Shown one piece after another: positions 18,188-26,539 of a stretch of DNA of 64,000 nucleotides. The DNA is taken from NCBI GenBank assembly GCA_963662815.2, contig CAXXWA010000010.1, forward strand, positions 62,001-126,000, read 5' to 3'. The position numbers and the translations under genes were made by a program. Numbering within the stretch: position 1 is the first letter of the stretch; each line of letters begins with the position of its first letter. The notes under the pieces are model-generated. The model made no database searches, was not told where the DNA came from, and saw only the letters and a list, made by a program, of their open reading frames with translations. This DNA is from JAPPHA01 sp963662815. GTDB lineage: Bacteria > Pseudomonadota > Alphaproteobacteria > Rhodobacterales > Rhodobacteraceae.

Positions 18188-19666
18188 GTGTTCGAGAACT
18201 TGTCGGAACGGCTTTCCGGTGTCTTCGATAAGCTGACGAAACGGGGTGTCCTCGGCGACGAGGAGATCTCCGCGGCGCTCCGCGAGGTCAGGATCGCGCT
18301 TCTGGAAGCGGACGTCGCCCTGCCGGTCGTCCGGGACTTCATCGGAAGGGTCGGGGAGAAGGCTGCGGGACAGGAAGTGACCAGATCCGTCACTCCCGGT
18401 CATCAGGTCGTCAAGATCGTCCACGACGAACTCGTTCATGTGCTCGCTGGAGGATCGGAAGAGCCGGGCGAGCTCCGGACCGGAACGCCGCCGGCGCCAA
18501 TTCTCATGATCGGGCTGCAGGGTTCCGGAAAGACGACGACCACGGCGAAGCTCGCGAAACGCCTGCAGGAACGGGACGGCAAGCGCGTATTGATGGCGTC
18601 GCTCGACACGCGGCGGCCAGCCGCCATGCAGCAGTTGGCGATTCTCGGCGAACAGGTAGGCGCCGACACGCTGCCGATCATTCGCGGCGAGGACGCGGCG
18701 GCGATTTCGCGTCGCGCCAGGCAGCAGGCGACGCTCGGAGGATACGACGTGTTGCTGCTCGACACCGCGGGCCGCCTTCATGCCGATGAAGAGCTCATGC
18801 GGGAAGTCGAAGCCGTCCGCGACATTTCCGGCCCGCGCGAGACCCTCCTCGTGGCGGATGGGCTCACCGGCCAGGATGCGGTCAATGTCGCCCGCGAGTT
18901 CGACGCCAGGGTTGGCGTCACCGGCGTAATCCTGACCCGCATGGACGGCGATGGCCGCGGGGGCGCCGCCCTGTCGATGCGGGCCGTCACCGGCAAACCG
19001 ATCAGGTTTGTCGGCGTCGGCGAGCGGATGGATGCGCTCGAGGCGTTTCATCCCGAACGGACGGCCGGACTCATTCTCGGCATGGGCGACATCGTCAGCC
19101 TTGTCGAAAAGGCGCAGGAGACCGCTGAAAAGGACCGGTTCGAGCGCATGGCGAAGCGCATGCAAAAGGGCGTGTTCACCATGAACGACATGCGCACCCA
19201 GCTTGAACAGATCCAGAGCCTTGGCGGCATGCACGGCATGATGGACATGATGCCGGGAATGGGCAAGCTGGCGAAACAAACGTCGAAAGCCGGCCTCGAC
19301 GACAATTTCACACGCCACAACATCGCGCTCATTCAGTCCATGACTCGGCAGGAACGGTCGAACCCGGCGCTTTTGAAGGCGAGCCGCAAGCGGCGCATTG
19401 CGGCGGGCGCGGGCCTTGAAATCAGCGAAGTGAACAAGCTCCTCAAGATACACAGGCAAATGGCGGATGTCATGCGGCAGCTTGGGAAGCGGGGCATGCT
19501 GCAGACCGCGCTCGGCCAGATGTTCGGAAAGACAGGAAGCACCCCGGCCATGCCGGACATGCGGGCCGCCATGGCCGGACTTCCCGGGCTGGCGGGCCTC
19601 CCGGGCGGCGCCCGGTCCCTTGTTGGCCGCACGGGCGGCGGCCGACGGTCGCGGCGGAAGAGATGA
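18188..19666 (+). CDS. ffh: Signal recognition particle protein Ffh
   Basis: GTPase of 492 residues that targets nascent membrane proteins. The N-domain four-helix bundle comes first ('FENLSERLSGVFDKLTKRG'). The G domain has G1 'GLQGSGKTTTTAKLA', 'DTRRPAAMQQL', 'LLDTAGRLHADE' and 'TRMDGDGRGGAAL'. The Met-rich M domain ('MHGMMDMMPGMGKL') binds SRP RNA and signal peptides, and 'SMTRQERSNP' is the conserved RNA-binding helix region. The C-terminal tail is Gly/Arg-rich. The GTG at 18188 has GGGAGG six bases upstream; the open frame before it is Arg-rich and not conserved. First gene of the rpsP-rimM-trmD-rplS region. Confidence 0.97.
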   Translation: MFENLSERLSGVFDKLTKRGVLGDEEISAALREVRIALLEADVALPVVRDFIGRVGEKAAGQEVTRSVTPGHQVVKIVHDELVHVLAGGSEEPGELRTGTPPAPILMIGLQGSGKTTTTAKLAKRLQERDGKRVLMASLDTRRPAAMQQLAILGEQVGADTLPIIRGEDAAAISRRARQQATLGGYDVLLLDTAGRLHADEELMREVEAVRDISGPRETLLVADGLTGQDAVNVAREFDARVGVTGVILTRMDGDGRGGAALSMRAVTGKPIRFVGVGERMDALEAFHPERTAGLILGMGDIVSLVEKAQETAEKDRFERMAKRMQKGVFTMNDMRTQLEQIQSLGGMHGMMDMMPGMGKLAKQTSKAGLDDNFTRHNIALIQSMTRQERSNPALLKASRKRRIAAGAGLEISEVNKLLKIHRQMADVMRQLGKRGMLQTALGQMFGKTGSTPAMPDMRAAMAGLPGLAGLPGGARSLVGRTGGGRRSRRKR

Positions 19667-20226
19667 AGGTCTTCTTCGGGGCAGGATCGCATGAGGCGGC
19701 TGCGGGGAACGAGTCCGGTTGGAAGATACCGGACCTCGCGCTCCCGGGAAGGGGGCTGATGCATCTCCCGCACGGGTCTGGCGGCGTGGATGCCGGCCGC
19801 GGCTTCCCGCGTCCGGGAGTTGCAGTGACGCGAGCGGTCCGTTCGGTCCCCGGGATGCCGGATCGTGATCCGGTTGCCGGACGGCGCAACGGTCGCCGTT
19901 CGGCGGCGGCGGCGCACTCGCGGACAGGGCTGCTTCCGCGGGAGACTTTGCGGGTCGGGCCGAATTCAGCAAGTTGCCCGGAATTAGGGAACGCGGATCC
20001 GGCTGAACGGAATTCAGGGACTAGGAGGAAGTCTGCCAAGTGATCAGCGCGACAGGGCTCAAGGCATGTGCATTTGACGTGATCCGGCGGCCTGCGCCTG
20101 CCGGGTGGGTCGACCCCGGCAATGTGCGGTCGGCCTTGCTTGCGGGACGGTTCGTCGACGCTCCTGGCGCGTGCGCCCCCGTCCCGGGCGACGTCTTGTT
20201 TCGCTTGGCGCGAGGGGAGGCAAAAA
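19667..20226 (+). other. Gap of 560 bases with two doubtful overlapping small ORFs
   Basis: An ATG frame (19663-20043, 126 codons) starts in an ATGA overlap with the ffh stop. It ends in a GTGA overlap with a second frame (20040-20234, 64 codons), which itself overlaps the chorismate mutase start. A strong AGGAGG lies eleven bases before that GTG. The gapless chain looks like an operon, but both products are Gly/Arg/Pro-rich with no motif. I leave them uncalled; codon-usage statistics or expression data would decide. Confidence 0.35.
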
Positions 20227-20520
20227 ATGGATGAACAAGCGGATAGCGCGGTCATCCTTCGGGATCACCGGGAGAGCATCGACAGGCTGGATGCAATTCT
20301 CGTCTACACGCTGAGCGAGCGATTCCGCCACACGCAGGCGGTTGGACGCCTCAAGGCGGAACACGGGCTTCCCACATCGGATCCGAAACGCGAGGAAGAG
20401 CAGATCGAACGGTTGCAAAAGCTCGCGCGGTGCGCGGGCCTTGATCCGGAATTCGCGAAGAAGTTTCTCGGTTTCATCATCGCGGAAGTCATTCAGCACC
20501 ACAAGAAACGCCGGAAGTAA
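20227..20520 (+). CDS. Chorismate mutase (AroQ type)
   Basis: All-helical enzyme of 97 residues converting chorismate to prephenate for Phe/Tyr synthesis. The AroQ pattern is visible: 'LRDHRESIDRLDAILVYTLSERFRHTQAVGRLKAEHGLP', then 'DPKREEEQIERLQKLA' and the C-terminal helix 'FAKKFLGFIIAEVIQHHKK'. It contains the catalytic Arg and Lys positions (R in 'HRESID', K in 'RLKAEH', K in the terminal helix). GGGGAGG precedes the ATG. Lies between ffh and rpsP, a placement I recall from other alphaproteobacteria. Confidence 0.92.
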   Translation: MDEQADSAVILRDHRESIDRLDAILVYTLSERFRHTQAVGRLKAEHGLPTSDPKREEEQIERLQKLARCAGLDPEFAKKFLGFIIAEVIQHHKKRRK

Positions 20521-20558
20521 CGAGCTGCGTTCCTTTCGCAGCAAGCAGGAGTAGACAC

Positions 20559-20942
20559 ATGGCAATGAAAATTCGTCTCGCGCGGGGAGGGTCAAAAAAG
20601 AGGCCGTTCTACAGTATCGTCGCCGCCGACAGCCGCATGCCGCGCGACGGCAGGTTCATCGAGAAGCTCGGCACCTACAACCCGCTGCTTCCGAAGGACA
20701 GTGGCGACCGCGTAAGGTTGAACGCGGAGAGAATCCAGCATTGGCTGGATCGGGGCGCGAAGCCCACCGACCGGATTTCCCGCATGCTGGAAGCGGCGGA
20801 AGTGCTTGGCAGGAAGGAACGCAACAACCCGGTCAAGGGCAAGCCCGGCGACAAGGCGCGCGAACGCGCCGAAAAGAAGGCGCTTGCCGCAGCCTCGCCC
20901 GACGCCGGGCAGAAGCCGGAGGGCGGCGCAGACGCGACCTGA
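20559..20942 (+). CDS. rpsP: 30S ribosomal protein S16
   Basis: Ribosomal protein of 127 residues. The conserved core is 'MKIRLARGGSKKRPFYSIVAADSRMPRDGRFIEKLGTYNP', with 'RIQHWLDRGAKPTDRI' after it. The last 40 residues form a Lys/Ala/Gly-rich extension of the kind seen in alphaproteobacterial S16. Translation starts after GCAGGAG. Followed by rimM, trmD and rplS, the usual order. Confidence 0.97.
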   Translation: MAMKIRLARGGSKKRPFYSIVAADSRMPRDGRFIEKLGTYNPLLPKDSGDRVRLNAERIQHWLDRGAKPTDRISRMLEAAEVLGRKERNNPVKGKPGDKARERAEKKALAAASPDAGQKPEGGADAT

Positions 20943-20994
20943 TGCGCATGTGGTCGATGCTGGAGGCGTGGGCCGAACGCCGGAATCCGTTTCC

Positions 20995-21564
20995 GTGACG
21001 CTCGCGCGGAGGATTTGCGTCGGCCTGATTGCCGGCGCCCACGGCGTGGCGGGCGACCTCCGCATCGAGAGCTACTGCTCCGACCCAACCTCGATTGGCG
21101 ACTACGGCCCGCTCTTCTCCGGCGACGGTTGTCGCAGGTTCGACATTCGCGTCAGGAAATCGGGCGAAAGGCATCTTGTTGCGCATGTCTCCGGCATCGC
21201 GAATCGCGAGCAGGCCGAGGCATTGAAGGGAACCCGGCTTTATCTGGACAGGGCTGTTCTGCCGAAACTTCCGGAGGAGCAGTTCTATCATGCGGATCTC
21301 CTCGGCCTCGAAGCGTTTGATACATCCGGCTCGCACATGGGAACGGTGGTTGCGGTACAGGACTTTGGAGCAGGCGACATGCTTGAAATCCGGCCGCCCG
21401 GCGAACCGGAGACCGCGTTTCTCCCGTTCACGAGCGAATCCGTGCCTGGCGTGGACCTGGAGGCGGGCCGCGTCCTGGTGGATCCGCCGGCTGGCATATT
21501 CGAGGCTCGGGCGGATTCCGGGAATCCCTCGCGGGAATTGGACAAGCCGCGCGGCTTGACCTAG
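20995..21564 (+). CDS. rimM: 16S rRNA-processing protein RimM
   Basis: Ribosome maturation factor of 189 residues that helps assemble the 30S head around S19. The N-terminal RimM domain has 'RICVGLIAGAHGVAGDLRIESYCSDP'. The PRC-barrel domain follows with 'FYHADLLGLEAFDTSGSHMGTVVAVQDFGAGDMLEI' and 'FLPFTSESVPGVDLEAGRVLVDPP'. The start is uncertain: GTGs at 20947, 20968 and 20995 are all in frame. The last fits the family length best. Confidence 0.93.
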   Translation: MTLARRICVGLIAGAHGVAGDLRIESYCSDPTSIGDYGPLFSGDGCRRFDIRVRKSGERHLVAHVSGIANREQAEALKGTRLYLDRAVLPKLPEEQFYHADLLGLEAFDTSGSHMGTVVAVQDFGAGDMLEIRPPGEPETAFLPFTSESVPGVDLEAGRVLVDPPAGIFEARADSGNPSRELDKPRGLT

Positions 21565-21574
21565 AAGCGACGCC

Positions 21575-22363
21575 ATGTCGGCTTCTCCAGATTCCGGAAC
21601 CGGAATCCCGGGGGCTTCGGGAGCTGCGCCGGTTCCAGCGCCGTCGCCGGCCGTCTGGACGGCGCAGGTCATCACGCTCATTCCCGAGGCATTTCCCGGC
21701 ATACTCGGTGCTTCCAATACGGGTGCCGCCCTGGCGGAGGGCCTCTGGTGTCTTCGCACAATAGACATCCGGGAATTCGGTGTAGGCCGTCATCGCACCG
21801 TCGACGGCACGCCCGCAGGCGGCGGCGCAGGCATGGTCATGCGTCCCGATGTCGCCGCGGCCGCGCTTGACCACGCATTGCACGACGCGCCCCGCGACCG
21901 CGCCGTCTGGCCCGTCATATGCCTGTCCCCTCGCGGCGCGCCCTTTTGCCAGCACACGGCGTCACGCCTCTCGAAAGCGCGTGGCGCCACGATCCTGTGC
22001 GGCCGGTTCGAGGGCATCGACGAACGCGTCATCGAAGAATACAGGCTTGAGGAAATTTCCATCGGCGACTTCGTCATGACCGGCGGAGAGATCGCCGCAA
22101 TGGCCTTGATCGACGCAACCGTTCGCCTTATACCCCGCGTGCTCGGGAATTCCGAGTCGGTGCAGGATGAGAGTTTTTCGTCCGGCCTGCTCGAATATCC
22201 GCAGTATACCCGGCCCGCCGAATGGCGCGGTCGCAAGGTGCCGGATGTCCTGCTCTCCGGTCATCATGCGAAGGTCGACAGGTGGCGCCGGAACGAGTCC
22301 GACAGACTTACCAGGCAGCGCCGGCCGGATCTGCTTGGCGCGAGCAGGGAAAAGGGGCTGTAG
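21575..22363 (+). CDS. trmD: tRNA (guanine-N1-)-methyltransferase TrmD
   Basis: SPOUT methyltransferase of 262 residues making m1G37, which prevents +1 frameshifting. The trefoil-knot SAM site is 'ISIGDFVMTGGEIAAMALIDA'. Other family marks are 'VITLIPEAFPG', 'RHRTVDGTPAGGGAGMVMRPD' and 'CGRFEGIDERVIE'. The N terminus carries about 25 extra Ala/Pro-rich residues (SASPDSGTGIPGASGAAP), so the real start could be later, although no ATG lies closer. Same strand and order as rpsP, rimM and rplS. Confidence 0.96.
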   Translation: MSASPDSGTGIPGASGAAPVPAPSPAVWTAQVITLIPEAFPGILGASNTGAALAEGLWCLRTIDIREFGVGRHRTVDGTPAGGGAGMVMRPDVAAAALDHALHDAPRDRAVWPVICLSPRGAPFCQHTASRLSKARGATILCGRFEGIDERVIEEYRLEEISIGDFVMTGGEIAAMALIDATVRLIPRVLGNSESVQDESFSSGLLEYPQYTRPAEWRGRKVPDVLLSGHHAKVDRWRRNESDRLTRQRRPDLLGASREKGL

Positions 22364-22420
22364 CTCGGCAGCAATATCGCGGATTGCGGTCACTTGCCGC
22401 GATCACAGGGGGTCAGTGGC

Positions 22421-22822
22421 ATGAACGTAATCGAACAGATCGAAAGGGAGGAAGTCCGGTCCCTCGGAGCCGATATCCCGGACTTCAAGGCCGGCGATAC
22501 TTTACGCGTCGGATTCCGGATCGTCGAGGGAACGCGCACGCGTGTTCAGAACTATGAGGGCGTATGCATTTCCCGCAAGGGGGGCAACGGCATCGGGGCC
22601 TCGTTCACCGTCCGCAAGATCTCCTTCGGCGAAGGCGTGGAAAGGGTGTTCCCGCTTCATTCGACCAATATCGAGAGTATTTCCGTGATCCGCAGGGGAC
22701 GCGTACGCAGGGCGAAACTCTACTACTTGAGGGCGCGCCGCGGAAAATCCGCCAGAATCACGGAAAAAACGAACTACCGGCCAAGGACCGTCGTCGAACC
22801 GCGGGAAGGGTCTGCGTCATGA
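22421..22822 (+). CDS. rplS: 50S ribosomal protein L19
   Basis: Ribosomal protein of 133 residues located at the subunit interface. The start 'MNVIEQIEREEVRSLGADIPDFKAGDTLRV' and the core 'RVQNYEGVCISRKGGNGIGASFTVRKISFGEGVERVFPLHS' match L19 closely. The ATG at 22421 follows an AGGGGGT site; an in-frame upstream start at 22394 is not needed. The stop overlaps the rpmE start (ATGA). Confidence 0.97.
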   Translation: MNVIEQIEREEVRSLGADIPDFKAGDTLRVGFRIVEGTRTRVQNYEGVCISRKGGNGIGASFTVRKISFGEGVERVFPLHSTNIESISVIRRGRVRRAKLYYLRARRGKSARITEKTNYRPRTVVEPREGSAS

Positions 22823-23040
22823 AAAAGGACATTCATCCCGACTACCACATGATCGAAATCAAGCTTCTCGACGGATCCAAGTACAAGACGCGCTCTACCT
22901 ACGGTTCGGAAGGCGACGTGCTGAATCTCGAAATCGACCCGAGCGCGCACCCTGCCTGGACGGGCGGCGGTCTCAAGCTCGTGGACACGGGCGGAAGGGT
23001 TTCGAGATTCAAGAAGAAGTACGAGGGTCTAGGGTTCTGA
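22819..23040 (+). CDS. rpmE: 50S ribosomal protein L31 (cysteine-free form)
   Basis: Ribosomal protein of 73 residues: 'MKKDIHPDYHMIEIKLLDGSKYKTRSTYG' and 'HPAWTGGGLKLVDTGGRVSRFKKKYEGLG'. It contains no cysteines, so this is the zinc-independent version found in this class. Translationally coupled to rplS by a four-base overlap. Confidence 0.96.
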   Translation: MKKDIHPDYHMIEIKLLDGSKYKTRSTYGSEGDVLNLEIDPSAHPAWTGGGLKLVDTGGRVSRFKKKYEGLGF

Positions 23041-23048
23041 GTGCTGCG

Positions 23049-23068
23049 CCGGGCGCCGCGAAGCCCGG
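23049..23068. terminator. Hairpin between convergent rpmE and the carboxypeptidase gene
   Basis: CCGGGC / GCCCGG form a six-base stem with an eight-base loop, eight bases after the rpmE stop. There is no T-run, so termination efficiency is doubtful; it could act in both directions. Confidence 0.35.
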
Positions 23069-23078
23069 ATAGCCCGAG

Positions 23079-24602
23079 CTAGATTTCCGGCCCGACCGGT
23101 TCGCAGTCCTCGTTCTGCGCCCTCAACCTGACGCAAGACTTTTCGGCCTGCTCCCTGCCCAGGCCGGAAAAGCGCGCCCGATATCGCGTCTGCCCATCAA
23201 TGTTCGCGGTATCGACGGTTCGCACCGCGCCTTCAAGCGACCTCACGTCGCGCAGTGCAGTCGCGACAAGGCGCTTCTCGGCCTGGTGCCGCGTCGAATA
23301 GTGTCCAACGATAATTCCCCAGTCCTTTTCATCGACCGGCGGGACGCGACTGACGACAACTGCGGCGCGGTAGTCTTCTTCGACCGACGCCGGGCGGGGA
23401 GCCGGCGAAATCCAGAATGTGGTCAGAACCGCTTCCGCGTCCGACGACCCGGCAGCCCGAAGCTGCGGCGCATTTGAAGCCGTTTCGGCAGCGGCCTCCA
23501 ATTCCGAACCGGGGTTGGATTCCTCCATCGCGAGGAATACGGCTTTATCGATCTCGTCCAGCTCGCCAGTCGTCGCGGTTGCCGGAACGGGGACGGCGGC
23601 CGACGCCGGTCGCGGCTCGGGACGCACGCTCCGCGACACCGCGCCGCTTCCCCGAACAAGCGCATATCTTCCCTCACCTGTCGGCTGGACGGCCATGATC
23701 GGCTCCATTGGACGCACTGCCGCGCTGCGAGGCGCCCGCGAGAACCCCATTTCGAGCAGTTCGGCGACACGCCTGTCACGGGTCGCCGACGATCTGCCGC
23801 CGAAAACCGTCGCTATCACGCGCTTCCCGCCGCGCCGCGCCGAGGCAACGAGGTTGTAGCCGGCAGCGCGGGTGTAGCCGGTCTTGATGCCGTCCGCGCC
23901 TTGAAACGCCGCCAGAAGCCGCCGGTTGGTGTTGCGGACCGTGGTCACGCCGGCATCCGCGGTCCTTCGGGCAAACAGGTTGTAGTAGTCCGGGAAGTCG
24001 TGGAACAGCCGCCGGCCAAGAATCGTCATGTCCCTGGCCGAAGAAAGATGGCCCGACTGGGTGAGTCCGTGGGCGTTTCTGAACGTCGTGTTGTTGAGGC
24101 CCATCTGTCGGGCCGTCACCGTCATCCGCTGGGCGAACGCGGACTCGCTTCCCGATATCGCCTCGCCAAGCGCCGTCGCCGCGTCATTTGCCGACTTGAC
24201 CGCGGTTGCCCGGATCAGGTGCCGGACGGAGATGCGCTGTCCGGACTTCAGCCAGAGCTTCGACGGCGGTTCGCTCGCCGCGTGACGCGATACCCTGACC
24301 CTCTTGTCCAGATCTATCTCGCCGTTTTCGACGGCCTGGAAGGCGACATACAGGGTCATCATCTTGGTCAGAGACGCCGGATGCAGACGCGTGTCGGCAT
24401 TCCTGGAGTGGAGCACTTCGCCTGTGCGCGCATCCATGACTACGGCGGCATAGGGTGCCGCGGAAGCGCTTCCAGCCAGAATCGACAGGGCCAGTGCCAG
24501 AACTGTCCACCGCACACCGATCACGACATTACGGAGTCCCTGTATGTGCTCGCCTCGACGTCGTGTGTTCACGATCTTGTCTGTCGTTGTAGAATAACAC
24601 AT
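23079..24602 (-). CDS. D-alanyl-D-alanine carboxypeptidase (PBP5/6 type) with SPOR domain
   Basis: Periplasmic low-molecular-weight penicillin-binding protein, about 500 residues, which trims stem pentapeptides. A signal peptide ends in 'GSASA'. The serine-peptidase motifs are SxxK 'SLTK', SxN 'SAN' and 'KTG' in 'DGIKTGYTRAAGYNLV'. After about 330 residues comes a Pro/Ala-rich linker, then a C-terminal SPOR-like domain ('DWGIIVGHYSTRHQAEKRLVATAL ... TRYRARFSGLGREQAEKSCVRL') that would direct it to denuded septal glycan. The start is uncertain: the ATG at 24602 lacks a ribosome site. GTGs at 24572 (MNTRRRGEH) and 24524 give more ordinary signal peptides. Confidence 0.9.
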   Translation of the reverse strand: MCYSTTTDKIVNTRRRGEHIQGLRNVVIGVRWTVLALALSILAGSASAAPYAAVVMDARTGEVLHSRNADTRLHPASLTKMMTLYVAFQAVENGEIDLDKRVRVSRHAASEPPSKLWLKSGQRISVRHLIRATAVKSANDAATALGEAISGSESAFAQRMTVTARQMGLNNTTFRNAHGLTQSGHLSSARDMTILGRRLFHDFPDYYNLFARRTADAGVTTVRNTNRRLLAAFQGADGIKTGYTRAAGYNLVASARRGGKRVIATVFGGRSSATRDRRVAELLEMGFSRAPRSAAVRPMEPIMAVQPTGEGRYALVRGSGAVSRSVRPEPRPASAAVPVPATATTGELDEIDKAVFLAMEESNPGSELEAAAETASNAPQLRAAGSSDAEAVLTTFWISPAPRPASVEEDYRAAVVVSRVPPVDEKDWGIIVGHYSTRHQAEKRLVATALRDVRSLEGAVRTVDTANIDGQTRYRARFSGLGREQAEKSCVRLRAQNEDCEPVGPEI

Positions 24603-24835
24603 GTTTGCGCCATGAAAAAACACAAAATTTCTTGGCCGGATAATTCCTTCGCAGAACATTTCTACGTCTACATGAAGCAGGATTATGGAGTTGTACCACA
24701 AAATGCTGTGGTCGGCGCCATTTTTTTCGGCCGGACGCTCGGCATGGGCAGGAAACAATTCTTGCGACAGACTGTATTTTTCGGCGCAGTTCACTATATT
24801 CGGGCCATGTGACTCGCATTCGGGCGCGCCGATTC
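24603..24835. other. AT-rich divergent promoter region between the carboxypeptidase and clpS
   Basis: Clearly richer in A and T than the rest of the window (for example 24610-24670 and 24770-24800). An inverted repeat ACCACA / TGTGGT with a six-base loop lies at 24695-24712, and a T7 run follows eight bases after it on the plus strand. Promoters for both genes probably sit here; I cannot fix the boxes. Confidence 0.5.
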
Positions 24836-25177
24836 ATGACACCGAAAAAAAGCACCGGTTCGGACGTCACGTCGCCTGATCTGGCGACAGTGACGGTAAC
24901 CAGAACAAAACCGAAAACGGAGCAACCGCCGCTCTACAAGGTGCTCCTCCTGAACGACGACTACACGCCGATGGAGTTTGTCGTCCATGTCCTGGAGCGT
25001 TTCTTCGGGATCGGCCACGACCAGGCCGTGACGCTCATGCTGACCGTCCACAAGAAGGGTCTCGCGGTGATCGGCGTCTTCACCCGGGAAATCGCCGAGA
25101 ACAAGGTTCACCAGGTGATGAGCTTTTCCCGCGAGCACGGTCATCCGCTGCAGTGCACCATGGAACGGGAAGACTGA
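24836..25177 (+). CDS. clpS: ATP-dependent Clp protease adaptor ClpS
   Basis: N-degron adaptor of 113 residues that delivers substrates to ClpA. Conserved features are 'YKVLLLNDDYTPMEFVVHVLERFF', which includes the N-end-rule pocket Asn-Asp and Met, and 'HKKGLAVIGVFTREIAENKV'. The first 25 residues are a flexible Lys/Thr-rich tail used to engage ClpA. The ATG at 24836 is preferred over a GTG at 24809. clpA is not adjacent; a methyltransferase follows instead. Confidence 0.95.
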   Translation: MTPKKSTGSDVTSPDLATVTVTRTKPKTEQPPLYKVLLLNDDYTPMEFVVHVLERFFGIGHDQAVTLMLTVHKKGLAVIGVFTREIAENKVHQVMSFSREHGHPLQCTMERED

Positions 25178-25203
25178 GCGGCAAAACCCGCCGAATCGTC
25201 CGC

Positions 25204-26229
25204 ATGGCCAGCCGGGACCGCCTCGCCCTCGTGATTCGGAACGGCGGGACCGCAATTCCCGCAAGTCTTCCGATAGTTGTCTGGAACGGGCATCCGCGCA
25301 GCTTCTACAGCCGCCTTCCGCGCCAGCAGACGGTTTTCGTCCAATGGCGCAAGCCAGCGCACGATCAGCTTACGGAACTCGGTTACAGCACATGCGCCGA
25401 TCCCGCGGCGGGCGCGGCGCTCGCCATCGTGGAAATCGCCCGCGCGCGCCGGGAGACGCTTGGGATGATCGGTTCAGCCTACGCAGGGCTCGCGCCCGGC
25501 GGCAGTCTCCTCGTGGACGGCGACAGGGGTGCCGGAGTCGACGGAATCCTGAACGCCGCACGCGACGCGCATCGCGTCGACGAGTGCCATTCGATGGCCC
25601 ACGGCCGCGTCTTCCGGATGACCCGCGCGGCACGCGCGCCGTACGAACTCCGGAAGTGGCAAGGGTTCCTGGACCCCGTGCCGAACCGGGACGGTTTCCT
25701 GTCCGCTGCCGGAAACTTCAGCGCCGAAGCTGTCGACGAGGGATCTGCGCTGCTCGACGAATCGCTGCCCGAACTCCGCGGCGCCGGAATCGATCTCGGC
25801 GCCGGATGGGGCTGGCTCTCCTATCGCGCGCTATCGGCAAGTCCCGGGATCGAGACCCTGACGCTCATTGACAGCGACTGCCGCGCCCTCGCCTGCGCCA
25901 GGAAGAATGTTCGCGATCCCCGGGCTCGATTCCAATGGGCCGACGCGCTGACGATTCCCGAGCGCCCGAAAGCCGACTTCATACTCATGAATCCGCCGTT
26001 TCATGCAGGCCGCACCGGAGACCCCGGTCTCGGACGCGCTTTCATCCGCCGTGCCGCGAGTCTGCTCCGGAAGGGCGGGTGGCTATACATGGTCGCCAAT
26101 CGCCGCCTTGCGTATGAGTCCGTCCTCGATGCGAGTTTTCGTCACTGGAAGGCCGAAACCCGGACGCCGCGCTTCAAGGTCATTCACGCGCGCGGCCCGA
26201 AACCCGCTTCATGCCGACCGGCGACATGA
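25204..26229 (+). CDS. Class I SAM-dependent methyltransferase, RsmC-like
   Basis: Protein of 341 residues with the two-domain build of RsmC/RlmG, which make m2G in 16S or 23S rRNA. The N-terminal half is a degenerate methyltransferase-like domain. The C-terminal half is catalytic, with SAM motif I 'GIDLGAGWGWLSY' and the N6/N2-amino methylation motif 'ILMNPPFHAG'. 'LDPVPNRDGFLSAAGNFS' corresponds to the RsmC segment before motif I. The exact guanine is not certain. The ATG at 25204 lacks a strong ribosome site; the gene follows clpS by 26 bases. Confidence 0.82.
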   Translation: MASRDRLALVIRNGGTAIPASLPIVVWNGHPRSFYSRLPRQQTVFVQWRKPAHDQLTELGYSTCADPAAGAALAIVEIARARRETLGMIGSAYAGLAPGGSLLVDGDRGAGVDGILNAARDAHRVDECHSMAHGRVFRMTRAARAPYELRKWQGFLDPVPNRDGFLSAAGNFSAEAVDEGSALLDESLPELRGAGIDLGAGWGWLSYRALSASPGIETLTLIDSDCRALACARKNVRDPRARFQWADALTIPERPKADFILMNPPFHAGRTGDPGLGRAFIRRAASLLRKGGWLYMVANRRLAYESVLDASFRHWKAETRTPRFKVIHARGPKPASCRPAT

Positions 26230-26539
26230 CTCGGGACGCTTCATGTCCGAATCGCGGATTGAGGCCGGCCCGGGCAATGGCCTACCCCCGGAGTCGTACG
26301 GAGACGTGGACTTCGCGTCCCGAAAATCGTCGCGGGCGGATGGACCGGGCGATGCAATGCGCGGCGACGAGCGTTTTGCGTCGGCCGCGCGAGCGGAACC
26401 GGCGGCGGCGATGCCGCCCACCGGATGACAGCTGCCGCCTAGGCGCCAAGGGATTCCATTTCCCGCTTAGGCAAGCCGCCCTGCTTTGTATATATGTTCC
26501 GGAAGTTTCCTGGAATCACGCACGGCGGGCAGTTGCACC
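26230..26539. other. Intergenic region, 310 bases
   Basis: No supported gene. An AT-rich 'tttgtatatatgttcc' near 26485-26500 could be the -10 area of a promoter for the SDR gene. Frames in this stretch are Arg-rich and without motif. Confidence 0.4.

Noticed and set aside
18023..19972. A 649-codon frame antisense to ffh
   Set aside because: Its composition (His/Arg/Pro-rich) and complete overlap with a clear ffh gene mark it as a third-position GC artefact.
22819..23040. L31 without zinc cysteines as an anomaly
   Set aside because: Cysteine-free L31 is normal in alphaproteobacteria.
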